From assembly GCA_028871235.1 (NCBI GenBank), contig JAGWNO010000127.1, positions 1-5,635 on the forward strand: 5,635 bases of DNA, in the 5' to 3' direction. The notes under the pieces are model-generated. The model made no database searches and was not told the origin of the DNA. It saw only the letters and a program-made list of their open reading frames with translations. Every line of letters starts with the position of its first letter. The stretch's first letter is position 1. This DNA is from Gammaproteobacteria bacterium. GTDB taxonomy: Bacteria; Pseudomonadota; Gammaproteobacteria; Natronospirales; REEB76. The position numbers were made by a program, and so were the translations under genes. Of the stretch, positions 1-5,635 are shown one piece after another.

Positions 1-1
1 G

Positions 2-1270
2 CTGGATTTCGGCGACAAGACGCGGCGCTGGAACCCGCAAGTGGCGTCATTCTTCGGCGTATTCCTCATCCTCCCGGCGCTGCTGGTGCTCGTACTGCTG
101 CTGGCTGGTTCGCGGTTCTTCTTCGCGGGCTATTACCTGCGGAACTTCACGCCCATCGAACGGCTGCTGACCGAGTGTCGCGTGATTTTCGACTACCTGT
201 ACTGGACCTGCCTGCCCAACCTGGGTCAGCTGGGGCTGTATCACGACGATTTCACCGTATCCCGTGGCCTGCTCAATCCCCCGACCACCCTAATTTCCGT
301 ACTGGGCCTGGCTGCGCTCATGGGCTTCGCACTGTGGATTCGGCGTCGATGGAAATGGCTGAGCTTCGCGGTACTCTGGTTCCTTGCCGGACAATTGATC
401 GAGTCCAGCATCATTCCGCTGGAACTGGTATTCGAGCATCGCAACTATCTGCCGATCTTCGGTGTGATCCTCGGAATTTCGGCCCAGGCCTATATTGGAC
501 TTGCTTCGACAGGCAAACGCCGGCTGGCTATCGGAATCGCCGCGTTCGCGGGCGTGATGCTCGCGTCGCTCACGGCGCTGCGTGCCTCAAGCTGGCATTC
601 GCCGGTCGCATTTGCCGTCTCCGAGATCGTGCACCACCCCCAATCGGAACGCGCCCGTTACGAACTCGGCATCCTGTACGTGGCCATGGCCATGGACGGT
701 GATACAGACTCGGCTCCCCAGGCCGAGCGCGCCATGCTGGTGGCGCGCGCCCTGGATCCCGACGGGCTCGCGGAGGATGTGGCGCTGGCCATCATGTACA
801 CGCAACTCGGCCAGCCCGGCCGTGCCCGCGGCTATTTCGAGGATGCGGCTACCCGCGCCCGGCACATAAGAATCTCCGCAACCACGCAGGTAACGCTGGC
901 CTCGCTCGTCAAGCATCCGGATCTGGTGAAGCAATATCCACTCGCCACGGTGCGCGCGATCTTCAGCAACGCGCTGGCCGACCCGACGGTGCAGTCCAAT
1001 GCCTGCTACGCCGGCAACATCTGGAACATCTATGGCATATTGCTGCAGCAGGCCGGAGACACCGGTGAAGCCATCGAAGCCACGCGCAAGGCGTTGTCCC
1101 TGTGCCCCTCGGATGTGCAGATCAGGCTCAATTATGCGGACATTCTGCTGCAAACCGGGAATACCGGTGCCGCAACACGGCAATTGGCGTTGGTTGCAAA
1201 CGCCAACTGGTTTGGGAAATATACGCTCAAGCTTGAACGCCTCAGGCAAATCCTCCGTGAGCGCGGATAG
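2..1270 (+). CDS. GT-C-like membrane glycosyltransferase with C-terminal TPRs, 5' partial
   Basis: This is the C-terminal 422 residues of a multi-pass membrane protein. The frame is open from the first codon of the window, so the GTG at 41 is unlikely to be the true start. Alignment with the paralogue at 1400-3367 implies that about 220 N-terminal residues lie upstream. Numbering from the GTG, hydrophobic segments fall near 4-24, 84-101, 108-126, 138-154 and 162-181. The conserved motifs GLYHDD (65-70) and FEHRNYL (131-137) sit between them. The remaining part (about 195-409) is soluble and helical. It holds a clear TPR near 326-357 (Y331, G332, A344, A351, P356) and degenerate TPRs on either side. 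Known of the family: GT-C enzymes use polyprenyl-phosphate sugars, and GT-C plus TPR is the TMTC architecture. Inferred: a periplasm-facing transferase, acceptor unknown. A non-catalytic membrane TPR protein cannot be excluded. The gene ends with TAG. Confidence 0.85.
   Translation: MDFGDKTRRWNPQVASFFGVFLILPALLVLVLLLAGSRFFFAGYYLRNFTPIERLLTECRVIFDYLYWTCLPNLGQLGLYHDDFTVSRGLLNPPTTLISVLGLAALMGFALWIRRRWKWLSFAVLWFLAGQLIESSIIPLELVFEHRNYLPIFGVILGISAQAYIGLASTGKRRLAIGIAAFAGVMLASLTALRASSWHSPVAFAVSEIVHHPQSERARYELGILYVAMAMDGDTDSAPQAERAMLVARALDPDGLAEDVALAIMYTQLGQPGRARGYFEDAATRARHIRISATTQVTLASLVKHPDLVKQYPLATVRAIFSNALADPTVQSNACYAGNIWNIYGILLQQAGDTGEAIEATRKALSLCPSDVQIRLNYADILLQTGNTGAATRQLALVANANWFGKYTLKLERLRQILRERG
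1181..1209 (+). repeat. Hairpin inside the 3' end of the first gene
   Basis: TTGGCGTT (1184-1191) and AACGCCAA (1199-1206) form a perfect 8-base stem with a 7-base loop. Two more pairs can form beyond one mismatch (1181-1182 with 1208-1209). It lies inside the coding sequence about 60 bases before the stop, and no T-run follows, so it is not a standard intrinsic terminator. It may slow mRNA decay from the 3' side or simply be a chance result of the codons used. Confidence 0.3.
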
Positions 1271-1338
1271 TGCGGCATGATCGGGGCGCGAAAAATCACG
1301 GTATCCAACCCCGCCGGACTGCGAAGCAAGATATGCTG

Positions 1339-1370
1339 CGTAGTGGGAGTGTCTGCCCAAGCGGACTACG
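1339..1370 (+). other. Imperfect stem-loop in the 129-base gap between the paralogues
   Basis: CGTAGT (1339-1344) pairs with ACTACG (1365-1370). Inside it GGG (1345-1347) can pair with CCC (1356-1358), leaving a six-base bulge at 1359-1364. An A-rich stretch (1373-1379) follows instead of a T-run, so this does not look like a terminator. The rest of the gap (1271-1399) shows no convincing promoter: TATGCT (1332-1337) and CATAAA (1372-1377) resemble -10 boxes, but neither has a good -35 box. The second gene may therefore be read from upstream or from a promoter I cannot recognise. Confidence 0.25.
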
Positions 1371-1392
1371 GCATAAAAACCCGAAAACCTGA

Positions 1393-1419
1393 AATCTGAA
1401 TGTTCCGGGTATCCAGATT
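1393..1419 (+). promoter_or_regulatory. Inverted repeat looping out the start codon of the second gene
   Basis: AATCTG (1393-1398) and CAGATT (1414-1419) are perfect inverted copies, with a 15-base loop that contains the ATG at 1400-1402. No Shine-Dalgarno sequence is visible upstream of this start. A short stem presenting the start codon in its loop could affect translation, but six base pairs can also arise by chance. Confidence 0.2.
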
Positions 1420-3367
1420 CCGTGGTGACCACGTCATCCTGTTAAGCGGGATGCTGCTGGCGTTTCTTGCGTATCTGCCCGGGCTGCACGGACCTTTTGT
1501 GTTTGATGATGTGGTCAATATCCTGCAGAACCGGGCCCTGGACATTCACAGCCTGAGCTGGAACCAGCTCGCCCAGGCGGCACTTTCCTCCAATGCTGGC
1601 CCGCTGCAACGCCCGCTGAGCATGCTGTCCTTCGCGCTCAACGTCTATTTCGGCGGGCTGGATGCCTACGCCTTCAAGTGGGTGAATCTCCTCATCCATC
1701 TGTTGAACGGGGTACTGGTCTATTCCCTGCTGTATCGGGTGATGCGCGTCTGGCGGCGCCAGGGGGCGGTGGCGGATATTCCCGCCTGCGACTGGCTGCC
1801 GCCGCTGGTGGCCGCCGCCTGGCTGGTGCACCCGTTGAACCTCACCGCGGTGCTGTACGTGGTGCAGCGCGAGACCAGCCTGTGTTCATTGTTCATCCTG
1901 GCCGGCTGCAACATCTATCTGTATGCACGTGAACGGCAGCTGACCGGCAACAGCCGTGAACCGTGGTTATGGCTGTACGCGGGCACGCTCGCCATGCTGC
2001 TGTTGGCGCTGGCCAGCAAGGAAACGGGTGTACTGCTGCCCGTCTATCTGCTGATGCTTGAAGCCTGTGTGTTCCGTTTCCGTACCGCCGCCAACGGCCA
2101 GGCACGCGGCCTGGCGGTCTTCTTCAGCGTGTTCCTGCTGCTGCCCCTGTGCCTGGGGCTCGTCTGGCTGTTCGGCGTGCGCCACGGTGCGCCCTTGAGT
2201 TATGACGGGCGTGAATTCACCCTGGGCGAGCGGCTGCTGACCGAACCGCGGGTGTTGTGGCTGTATATCCGCTGGACCCTGTTCCCGCGCCTCGGCGATC
2301 TCGGTCTCTATCATGACGATATCGTGATTTCCACCGGCCTGTGGTCGCCGCCTACTACCGCGATGGCGATTGCCGGGCTGCTGCTGCTGGCCGCGGCCGC
2401 GCTGGCTAGCGCGCGTCGCTGGCCCTGGTTCGCGTTCGGCGTGGCCTGGTTTTTCACCGGACAACTGCTCGAATCCACGGTGTTCCCGCTGGAAATCGCC
2501 TTCGAACATCGCAATTATCTGGCGGATCTCGGCGTGCTGTTCGCCCTGCTGGGCGGCATGCTGCTGCTGCGACCGCGCTTCAGCCGCACAGGGTTGCGTG
2601 TCACCCTGGCGGGAGTGCTGACCCTGGCCTATGCGGGAGTAACCCTGGCCCGTTCCTATGAGTGGCGCAATCCGCTGTCGCTCGCCGGCGCGGAAGCCGC
2701 CAACCACCCGGCCTCACCCTATGCCACCTACGGCTATGGGCAGCAGCTCGCCAACCTGGTGCTGGCCGGCCGCAGGGAATTGCTGCCCGAGGCCGAGGCG
2801 GCGCTCGCGCATGCCGCGGCACTGCCCGGCTCCGGCGTCATCCCCGCGGCGGCTCTGGCGCTGCTGCAGGGCCAGGTCACAACGCGCACCGACCCGGCGA
2901 TCTTCAGCCGCATGGCCGCGCGGTTGCGCGGCCATGCCATCAGTGCCTCGGATCAGCAAGGCCTGCAGGCGCTGGTGGAGTGCTCCGGCAACGGCAACTG
3001 CCATTTTCCGCCGGAGGCGCTGCGTCCGGTGTTCGAGGCGGCGCTGGCCAATCCGACGCTGGCACAGAATACGGAAGCACGCGCCAATCTACTGGTCATG
3101 TACGGCAACTATGTGAGCCACGGCCCGCGGCACGATCTGGAAAAAAGCCGGGAACTGATGCAGGAAGCCGCGGCGCTGGTGCCCGCGGAACCGCAATACC
3201 GCATCAATGTGGTGCTGCTGGACATCGCCCTGGGCGACGCGCGGCGCGCTCAGCGTGATCTGCAGCAGGTACAGCTGCTCAACCGCCTCGGACATCTGGA
3301 CCAGTCCATCGCCGGACTCGAAGCACGCATCGCGGCGCTGCCGGCGCCATCAGCGACCGGACACTGA
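1400..3367 (+). CDS. GT-C-like membrane glycosyltransferase with C-terminal TPR-like region (TMTC-like architecture)
   Basis: This complete 655-residue protein starts at an ATG directly preceded by an in-frame TGA, so no earlier start is possible. About eleven hydrophobic segments can be placed (near 11-29, 90-112, 132-150, 158-176, 188-206, 210-224, 236-259, 319-337, 343-361, 373-391 and 398-417). Arg/Lys-rich loops alternate in a way that puts the N-terminus inside and the C-terminal region in the periplasm. The acidic pair D36-D37 follows the first helix, where GT-C enzymes usually carry catalytic acidic residues. Other motifs are RPL (71-73), HPLN (144-147), SKETG (206-210), GLYHDD (302-307) and FEHRNYL (368-374). 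Residues 430-655 are helical and resemble worn TPRs, with a possible disulfide pair C528/C534. Its paralogue lies just upstream and a polyprenyl-phosphate sugar synthase just downstream. Known of the family: such folds transfer sugars from lipid-phosphate carriers. Acceptor and sugar are unknown. Confidence 0.85.
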   Translation: MFRVSRFRGDHVILLSGMLLAFLAYLPGLHGPFVFDDVVNILQNRALDIHSLSWNQLAQAALSSNAGPLQRPLSMLSFALNVYFGGLDAYAFKWVNLLIHLLNGVLVYSLLYRVMRVWRRQGAVADIPACDWLPPLVAAAWLVHPLNLTAVLYVVQRETSLCSLFILAGCNIYLYARERQLTGNSREPWLWLYAGTLAMLLLALASKETGVLLPVYLLMLEACVFRFRTAANGQARGLAVFFSVFLLLPLCLGLVWLFGVRHGAPLSYDGREFTLGERLLTEPRVLWLYIRWTLFPRLGDLGLYHDDIVISTGLWSPPTTAMAIAGLLLLAAAALASARRWPWFAFGVAWFFTGQLLESTVFPLEIAFEHRNYLADLGVLFALLGGMLLLRPRFSRTGLRVTLAGVLTLAYAGVTLARSYEWRNPLSLAGAEAANHPASPYATYGYGQQLANLVLAGRRELLPEAEAALAHAAALPGSGVIPAAALALLQGQVTTRTDPAIFSRMAARLRGHAISASDQQGLQALVECSGNGNCHFPPEALRPVFEAALANPTLAQNTEARANLLVMYGNYVSHGPRHDLEKSRELMQEAAALVPAEPQYRINVVLLDIALGDARRAQRDLQQVQLLNRLGHLDQSIAGLEARIAALPAPSATGH

Positions 3368-3384
3368 ACGACGACGCGGCTTTC

Positions 3385-3396
3385 CGGCGGCCGCCG
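3385..3396. repeat. 12-base perfect palindrome upstream of the GT2 promoter
   Basis: CGGCGGCCGCCG reads the same on both strands and ends nine bases before the -10 box at 3406. It covers part of the expected -35 region, where a repressor or activator dimer could bind. In DNA this rich in GC, a palindrome of this size can be accidental. No loop and no T-run are present, so it is not a terminator for the preceding gene. Confidence 0.25.
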
Positions 3397-3402
3397 AAAC
3401 GA

Positions 3403-3411
3403 TGCTATAGT
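3403..3411 (+). promoter_or_regulatory. Extended -10 promoter for the GT2/GT4 gene pair
   Basis: TGCTATAGT combines an extended TGn element (3403-3405) with the -10 hexamer TATAGT (3406-3411), which matches the sigma-70 consensus at five of six positions. No good -35 box lies 16-19 bases upstream, which is common for extended -10 promoters. Transcription would start near 3418, leaving a leader of about 22 bases before the ATG at 3440. This would allow the two downstream glycosyltransferase genes to be expressed separately from the membrane proteins upstream. Confidence 0.55.
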
Positions 3412-3416
3412 GCCCG

Positions 3417-3430
3417 CCGGCCATAGCCGG
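3417..3430 (+). promoter_or_regulatory. Small leader hairpin overlapping the GT2 ribosome binding site
   Basis: CCGGC (3417-3421) pairs with GCCGG (3426-3430) around a CATA loop. The 3' arm includes the first two bases of the GGAG Shine-Dalgarno sequence at 3429-3432. In a transcript starting near 3418, the 5' arm would lie at its very end, so the stem may be incomplete. Confidence 0.25.
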
Positions 3431-3432
3431 AG
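3429..3432 (+). promoter_or_regulatory. Shine-Dalgarno sequence that fixes the GT2 start at 3440
   Basis: GGAG lies seven bases upstream of the ATG at 3440. This spacing is ideal and supports that start over the in-frame GTG at 3410, which overlaps the -10 box and would lie upstream of the predicted transcription start. Confidence 0.7.
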
Positions 3433-3439
3433 CGACGTC

Positions 3440-4309
3440 ATGCCCGATCAGGCGGCGACACTCAGCATCATCCTGCCCGCAAAGAACGAGGCCGCCGCAT
3501 TGCCGGCGCTGCTCGAGAAACTGCGCGCGCTCTATCCCGATGCGGAACTCATGGTTGTGGACGACGGCTCCACGGATGGCACCGCCGCCGTGTCGAAGAA
3601 ACACGGCGTACGGCTCGTGACCCATCCCTACTCCATGGGCAATGGCGCCGCCATAAAGTCAGGCGCCCGGGAGGCGCACGGGGAAATCCTGGTATTAATG
3701 GACGCCGACGGCCAGCACGATCCGGGTGATATCCGTGCATTGCTCGACAAGCTTGAGTCGGGATACGACATGATAGTGGGCGCACGCCACAACAGTTCCC
3801 AGGCCTCGCTGGGCCGCAGTCTCGCCAATGGCTTTTACAACCGGTTGTCCAGCTGGATCGTCGGGCACCGCATTGCCGATCTGACCTCCGGCTTCCGCGC
3901 GGTGCGTGCGCGGCGCTTCCGTGAATTTCTGCACCTGCTGCCCAACACTTTCTCCTATCCGACGACCATCACCATGGCATTCTTCCGCGCCGGCTATCGG
4001 GTGGGTTACGTACCCATCACCGCCCACAAGCGTATCGGCACGAGTCACATCCGGCCGTTACATGATGGCATGCGCTTTGTGCTCATCATCTTCAAGATCG
4101 GTACGCTGTATTCACCGCTCAAGATCTTCCTGCCCATCAGCCTGGTGTTCTTCATGACGAGCCTGTGCTATTACCTGTACACGTTCCTCACCGAGCATCG
4201 TTTCACCAACATGAGTGCGCTGCTGTTCATAACATCGGTACTCATTTTTCTCATCGGCCTGGTGTCGGAGCAGATTACCAACCTGCTTTTCATGCGCCAG
4301 CAGCACTGA
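3440..4309 (+). CDS. Family 2 glycosyltransferase, polyprenyl-phosphate sugar synthase type
   Basis: This 289-residue enzyme probably moves a sugar from a nucleotide donor to a polyprenyl phosphate at the inner face of the cytoplasmic membrane. It has a GT-A fold: the strand SIILPAKNE (9-17), the nucleotide-binding VVDDGSTDGT (39-48), the metal-binding DAD of MDADGQHDP (87-95) and the DLTSGFRA motif (147-154) seen in DPM1/DPMS-type synthases. A basic, amphipathic stretch (about 196-226) is followed by two hydrophobic segments (about 229-250 and 258-275), so it should be membrane-anchored with two C-terminal helices. Length and order fit the DPM1/ArnC/GtrB-like group. I chose the ATG at 3440 because of the GGAG seven bases upstream. 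An extended -10 promoter lies before it and the GT4 gene begins five bases after its TGA. The donor sugar cannot be read from the sequence. A GT2 acting on another lipid-linked acceptor is possible but less likely. Confidence 0.9.
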   Translation: MPDQAATLSIILPAKNEAAALPALLEKLRALYPDAELMVVDDGSTDGTAAVSKKHGVRLVTHPYSMGNGAAIKSGAREAHGEILVLMDADGQHDPGDIRALLDKLESGYDMIVGARHNSSQASLGRSLANGFYNRLSSWIVGHRIADLTSGFRAVRARRFREFLHLLPNTFSYPTTITMAFFRAGYRVGYVPITAHKRIGTSHIRPLHDGMRFVLIIFKIGTLYSPLKIFLPISLVFFMTSLCYYLYTFLTEHRFTNMSALLFITSVLIFLIGLVSEQITNLLFMRQQH

Positions 4310-4314
4310 TAAAC

Positions 4315-5550
4315 GTGGTGCAGAGACCATCAACAGCCCCGCTGCCGCGTATCCTGGTGCTCGCGTCCACCTACCCCAGGTGGCCCGACGACACCCTGCC
4401 GCCTTTTGTCCACGAGCTGGCGCGCCGTCTGACCGGCGCTTTTGCCATACACGTGCTCGCCCCGCACTGCGCCGGCGCGGCCGTGCATGAACGCCTGGAC
4501 GGGGTGGAAGTGCACCGCTTCCGCTATCTCCCCCGGCGGTTCGAGACGCTTGCGTACACCGGTGGGATGCTGCCGGGCCTGCGCCGACGGCCGTGGCGGC
4601 TGCTGGGCCTGCCGGTATTCCTGCTGGCCCAGCTGATTGCCAGCGTGCGCCTGCTGCGCCGCTACCGGTTCGAGGTCATCCACGCCCATTGGCTGCTGCC
4701 GCAGGGGCTGATCGCGGTCATGGCAAAGCGGCTCTGCGGCACCCGGCCACATATCGTCTGTACCGGTCATGGCGCGGATGTGTTTGCCTTGAATGGCGGA
4801 TTCTCCCGCTGGCTGAAACGCCGGGTACTTGCCGATTGCGACGCCGTCACGGTTGCGAGCCATGCGATGCTGGATGCCCTGCGGCATGTCGTCGCTGTTG
4901 ACAGCCGCTATGCGGTGCTGCCAATGGGGGTCGATACACAGCAGCGTTTCATGCCCGCCGGTTCACCACGCGATCCCAAGGCGTTGCTGTTCGTGGGACG
5001 GCTTGCCGAGAAAAAAGGCGTCAAATTCCTGCTGGATGCACTGGTGCTGCTCGGCAGACACCCCGGCCTGAAGCTGCGCCTGATCGGCACGGGACCGGCA
5101 GAGGCAGGCCTGCGGGAACGGGTCAAACGCCTGGGACTGGATGCAACAGTGGAGTTTCTTGGTTCGCTGCCCAATCGGGAACTGCCCCATTGGTATCAGA
5201 CAGCGTCAATACTGGTGTTCCCCTCCATCGTCACTGCCTATGGAGACCAGGAAGGTCTCGGCCTGGTAGCGGTGGAGGCGCTCGCCTGCGGATGCGCCGT
5301 GGTGGCCAGCGACCTGCCGGCAATCAGAGATGTGGTCCGGCATGAACGCACGGGTCTGCTGGTCAAGCCCGGCGATGCGGAGGCACTCGCTGCCGGGCTG
5401 ACAAGGCTGCTGGGTGACGGCGCCATGCGCGACCGGCTGGCGGCGGCCGGCAGACAATTCGTAACGGAGCATTTTGACTGGACGCACATCGCAAACCGCT
5501 ACGCCGCCCTGTTTCACCGGCTCATCGACGGCGCAGCCACCGCCAGTTGA
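4315..5550 (+). CDS. Family 4 (group 1) glycosyltransferase
   Basis: This is a cytoplasmic GT-B-fold retaining glycosyltransferase of about 411 residues, the usual length for the family. The N-terminal domain begins with ILVLASTYPRW (13-23) and PPFVHELARRL (29-39), followed by HAHW (123-126) and GHGAD (151-155), which build the acceptor side. The C-terminal donor domain shows PMGVD (203-207), GRLAEKKG (228-235) with R229 and K233/K234 placed to hold the donor diphosphate, GTGP (258-261) and the EX7E signature with E313 and E321. No motif is missing. A hydrophobic stretch near 100-118 may help membrane association. The start is either GTG 4315 or GTG 4318, five or eight bases after the preceding TGA, without a clear Shine-Dalgarno sequence, so translation is probably coupled to the GT2 gene. 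The open frame extends back to 4165, but that part overlaps the GT2 gene and does not look like GT4 sequence. Sugar and acceptor are unknown. Confidence 0.9.
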   Translation: MVQRPSTAPLPRILVLASTYPRWPDDTLPPFVHELARRLTGAFAIHVLAPHCAGAAVHERLDGVEVHRFRYLPRRFETLAYTGGMLPGLRRRPWRLLGLPVFLLAQLIASVRLLRRYRFEVIHAHWLLPQGLIAVMAKRLCGTRPHIVCTGHGADVFALNGGFSRWLKRRVLADCDAVTVASHAMLDALRHVVAVDSRYAVLPMGVDTQQRFMPAGSPRDPKALLFVGRLAEKKGVKFLLDALVLLGRHPGLKLRLIGTGPAEAGLRERVKRLGLDATVEFLGSLPNRELPHWYQTASILVFPSIVTAYGDQEGLGLVAVEALACGCAVVASDLPAIRDVVRHERTGLLVKPGDAEALAAGLTRLLGDGAMRDRLAAAGRQFVTEHFDWTHIANRYAALFHRLIDGAATAS

Positions 5551-5564
5551 GGCTTTGCTGCGCG

Positions 5565-5619
5565 CAATGTGGAAATCCTCTGCCGGCGATTTGTGCTGCC
5601 CCACACTCCAACCACATTC
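5565..5619. promoter_or_regulatory. Three copies of a GAATGTGG-like octamer after the GT4 gene
   Basis: CAATGTGG lies on the + strand at 5565-5572. On the - strand, near-identical octamers lie at 5601-5608 (GAGTGTGG) and 5612-5619 (GAATGTGG), 11 bases apart, about one helical turn. A weak -10-like TAGGAT follows at 5622-5627 with no -35 box. The pattern could be an activator or repressor site for the next gene, which lies outside the window, or an inverted repeat ending this transcript. The final 85 bases hold no open frame that looks like a gene and no T-rich terminator. Confidence 0.3.
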
Positions 5620-5635
5620 GGTAGGATCATAAACC

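Noticed and set aside
41..43. GTG as the start of the first gene
   Set aside because: The frame is open to the window edge, no Shine-Dalgarno sequence precedes it, and the paralogue shows that about 220 more N-terminal residues are expected.
587..1432. A 281-codon open frame on the - strand
   Set aside because: It lies opposite the first membrane protein, has no recognisable domain, and its composition is that of a GC-rich shadow frame.
2376..2412. Runs of CTG and GCC/GCG as a simple-sequence repeat
   Set aside because: They encode the Leu/Ala-rich core of a membrane helix and are explained by codon bias.
1967..2707. A 246-codon open frame on the - strand rich in Gln and Arg
   Set aside because: The Gln/Arg bias is the reverse complement of the Leu/Ala codons (CTG, GCC) in the membrane protein it overlaps, so it is a shadow.
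3334..3348. GGCGC/GCGCC hairpin near the end of the second membrane protein as a terminator
   Set aside because: It is inside the coding sequence, only five base pairs long and not followed by a T-run.
3410..3439. GTG 3410 start of the GT2 gene
   Set aside because: It overlaps the -10 box and lies upstream of the likely transcript start. ATG 3440 has an ideally spaced GGAG.
4165..4314. Upstream extension of the GT4 frame
   Set aside because: It overlaps the GT2 coding sequence by 145 bases and its translation does not resemble the start of a GT4 enzyme, which normally begins a few residues before the ILVLAS strand.
4330..4887. A 185-codon open frame on the - strand
   Set aside because: It is antisense to a GT4 gene with all family motifs, and has no domain of its own.

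Overview
The window is GC-rich and fully coding in style, with four genes on the + strand and only short gaps between them. Codon usage (many CTG, GCC and CGC codons) and protein style suggest a proteobacterium, most likely a gammaproteobacterium with high GC. That placement rests on general impression, not on a marker gene. No rRNA, tRNA, CRISPR array, insertion sequence or phage gene is visible.

Layout: (1) positions 2-1270 hold the 3' two thirds of a large membrane protein with a C-terminal TPR-type region; its 5' end lies outside the window. (2) After a 129-base gap comes a complete 655-residue paralogue of the same protein (1400-3367). (3) After a 72-base gap that holds a good extended -10 promoter and a Shine-Dalgarno sequence comes a family 2 glycosyltransferase of the polyprenyl-phosphate sugar synthase type (3440-4309). 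(4) Five bases later a family 4 glycosyltransferase begins (about 4315-5550). The last 85 bases are non-coding and contain a repeated octamer that may be a regulatory site for whatever follows.

How they may work together: the two large proteins have the architecture of GT-C membrane glycosyltransferases joined to TPRs, as in eukaryotic TMTC O-mannosyltransferases. GT-C enzymes take sugars from polyprenyl-phosphate carriers on the outer face of the membrane. The GT2 enzyme looks like the kind that loads a sugar onto such a carrier on the inner face. The simplest reading is a surface or periplasmic glycosylation module: the GT2 enzyme makes the lipid-linked donor, the two GT-C/TPR proteins transfer it to a protein or glycan, and the GT4 enzyme adds sugars from nucleotide donors in the cytoplasm. 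The acceptor, the sugar and the joint function are inference. Nothing in the window identifies them.
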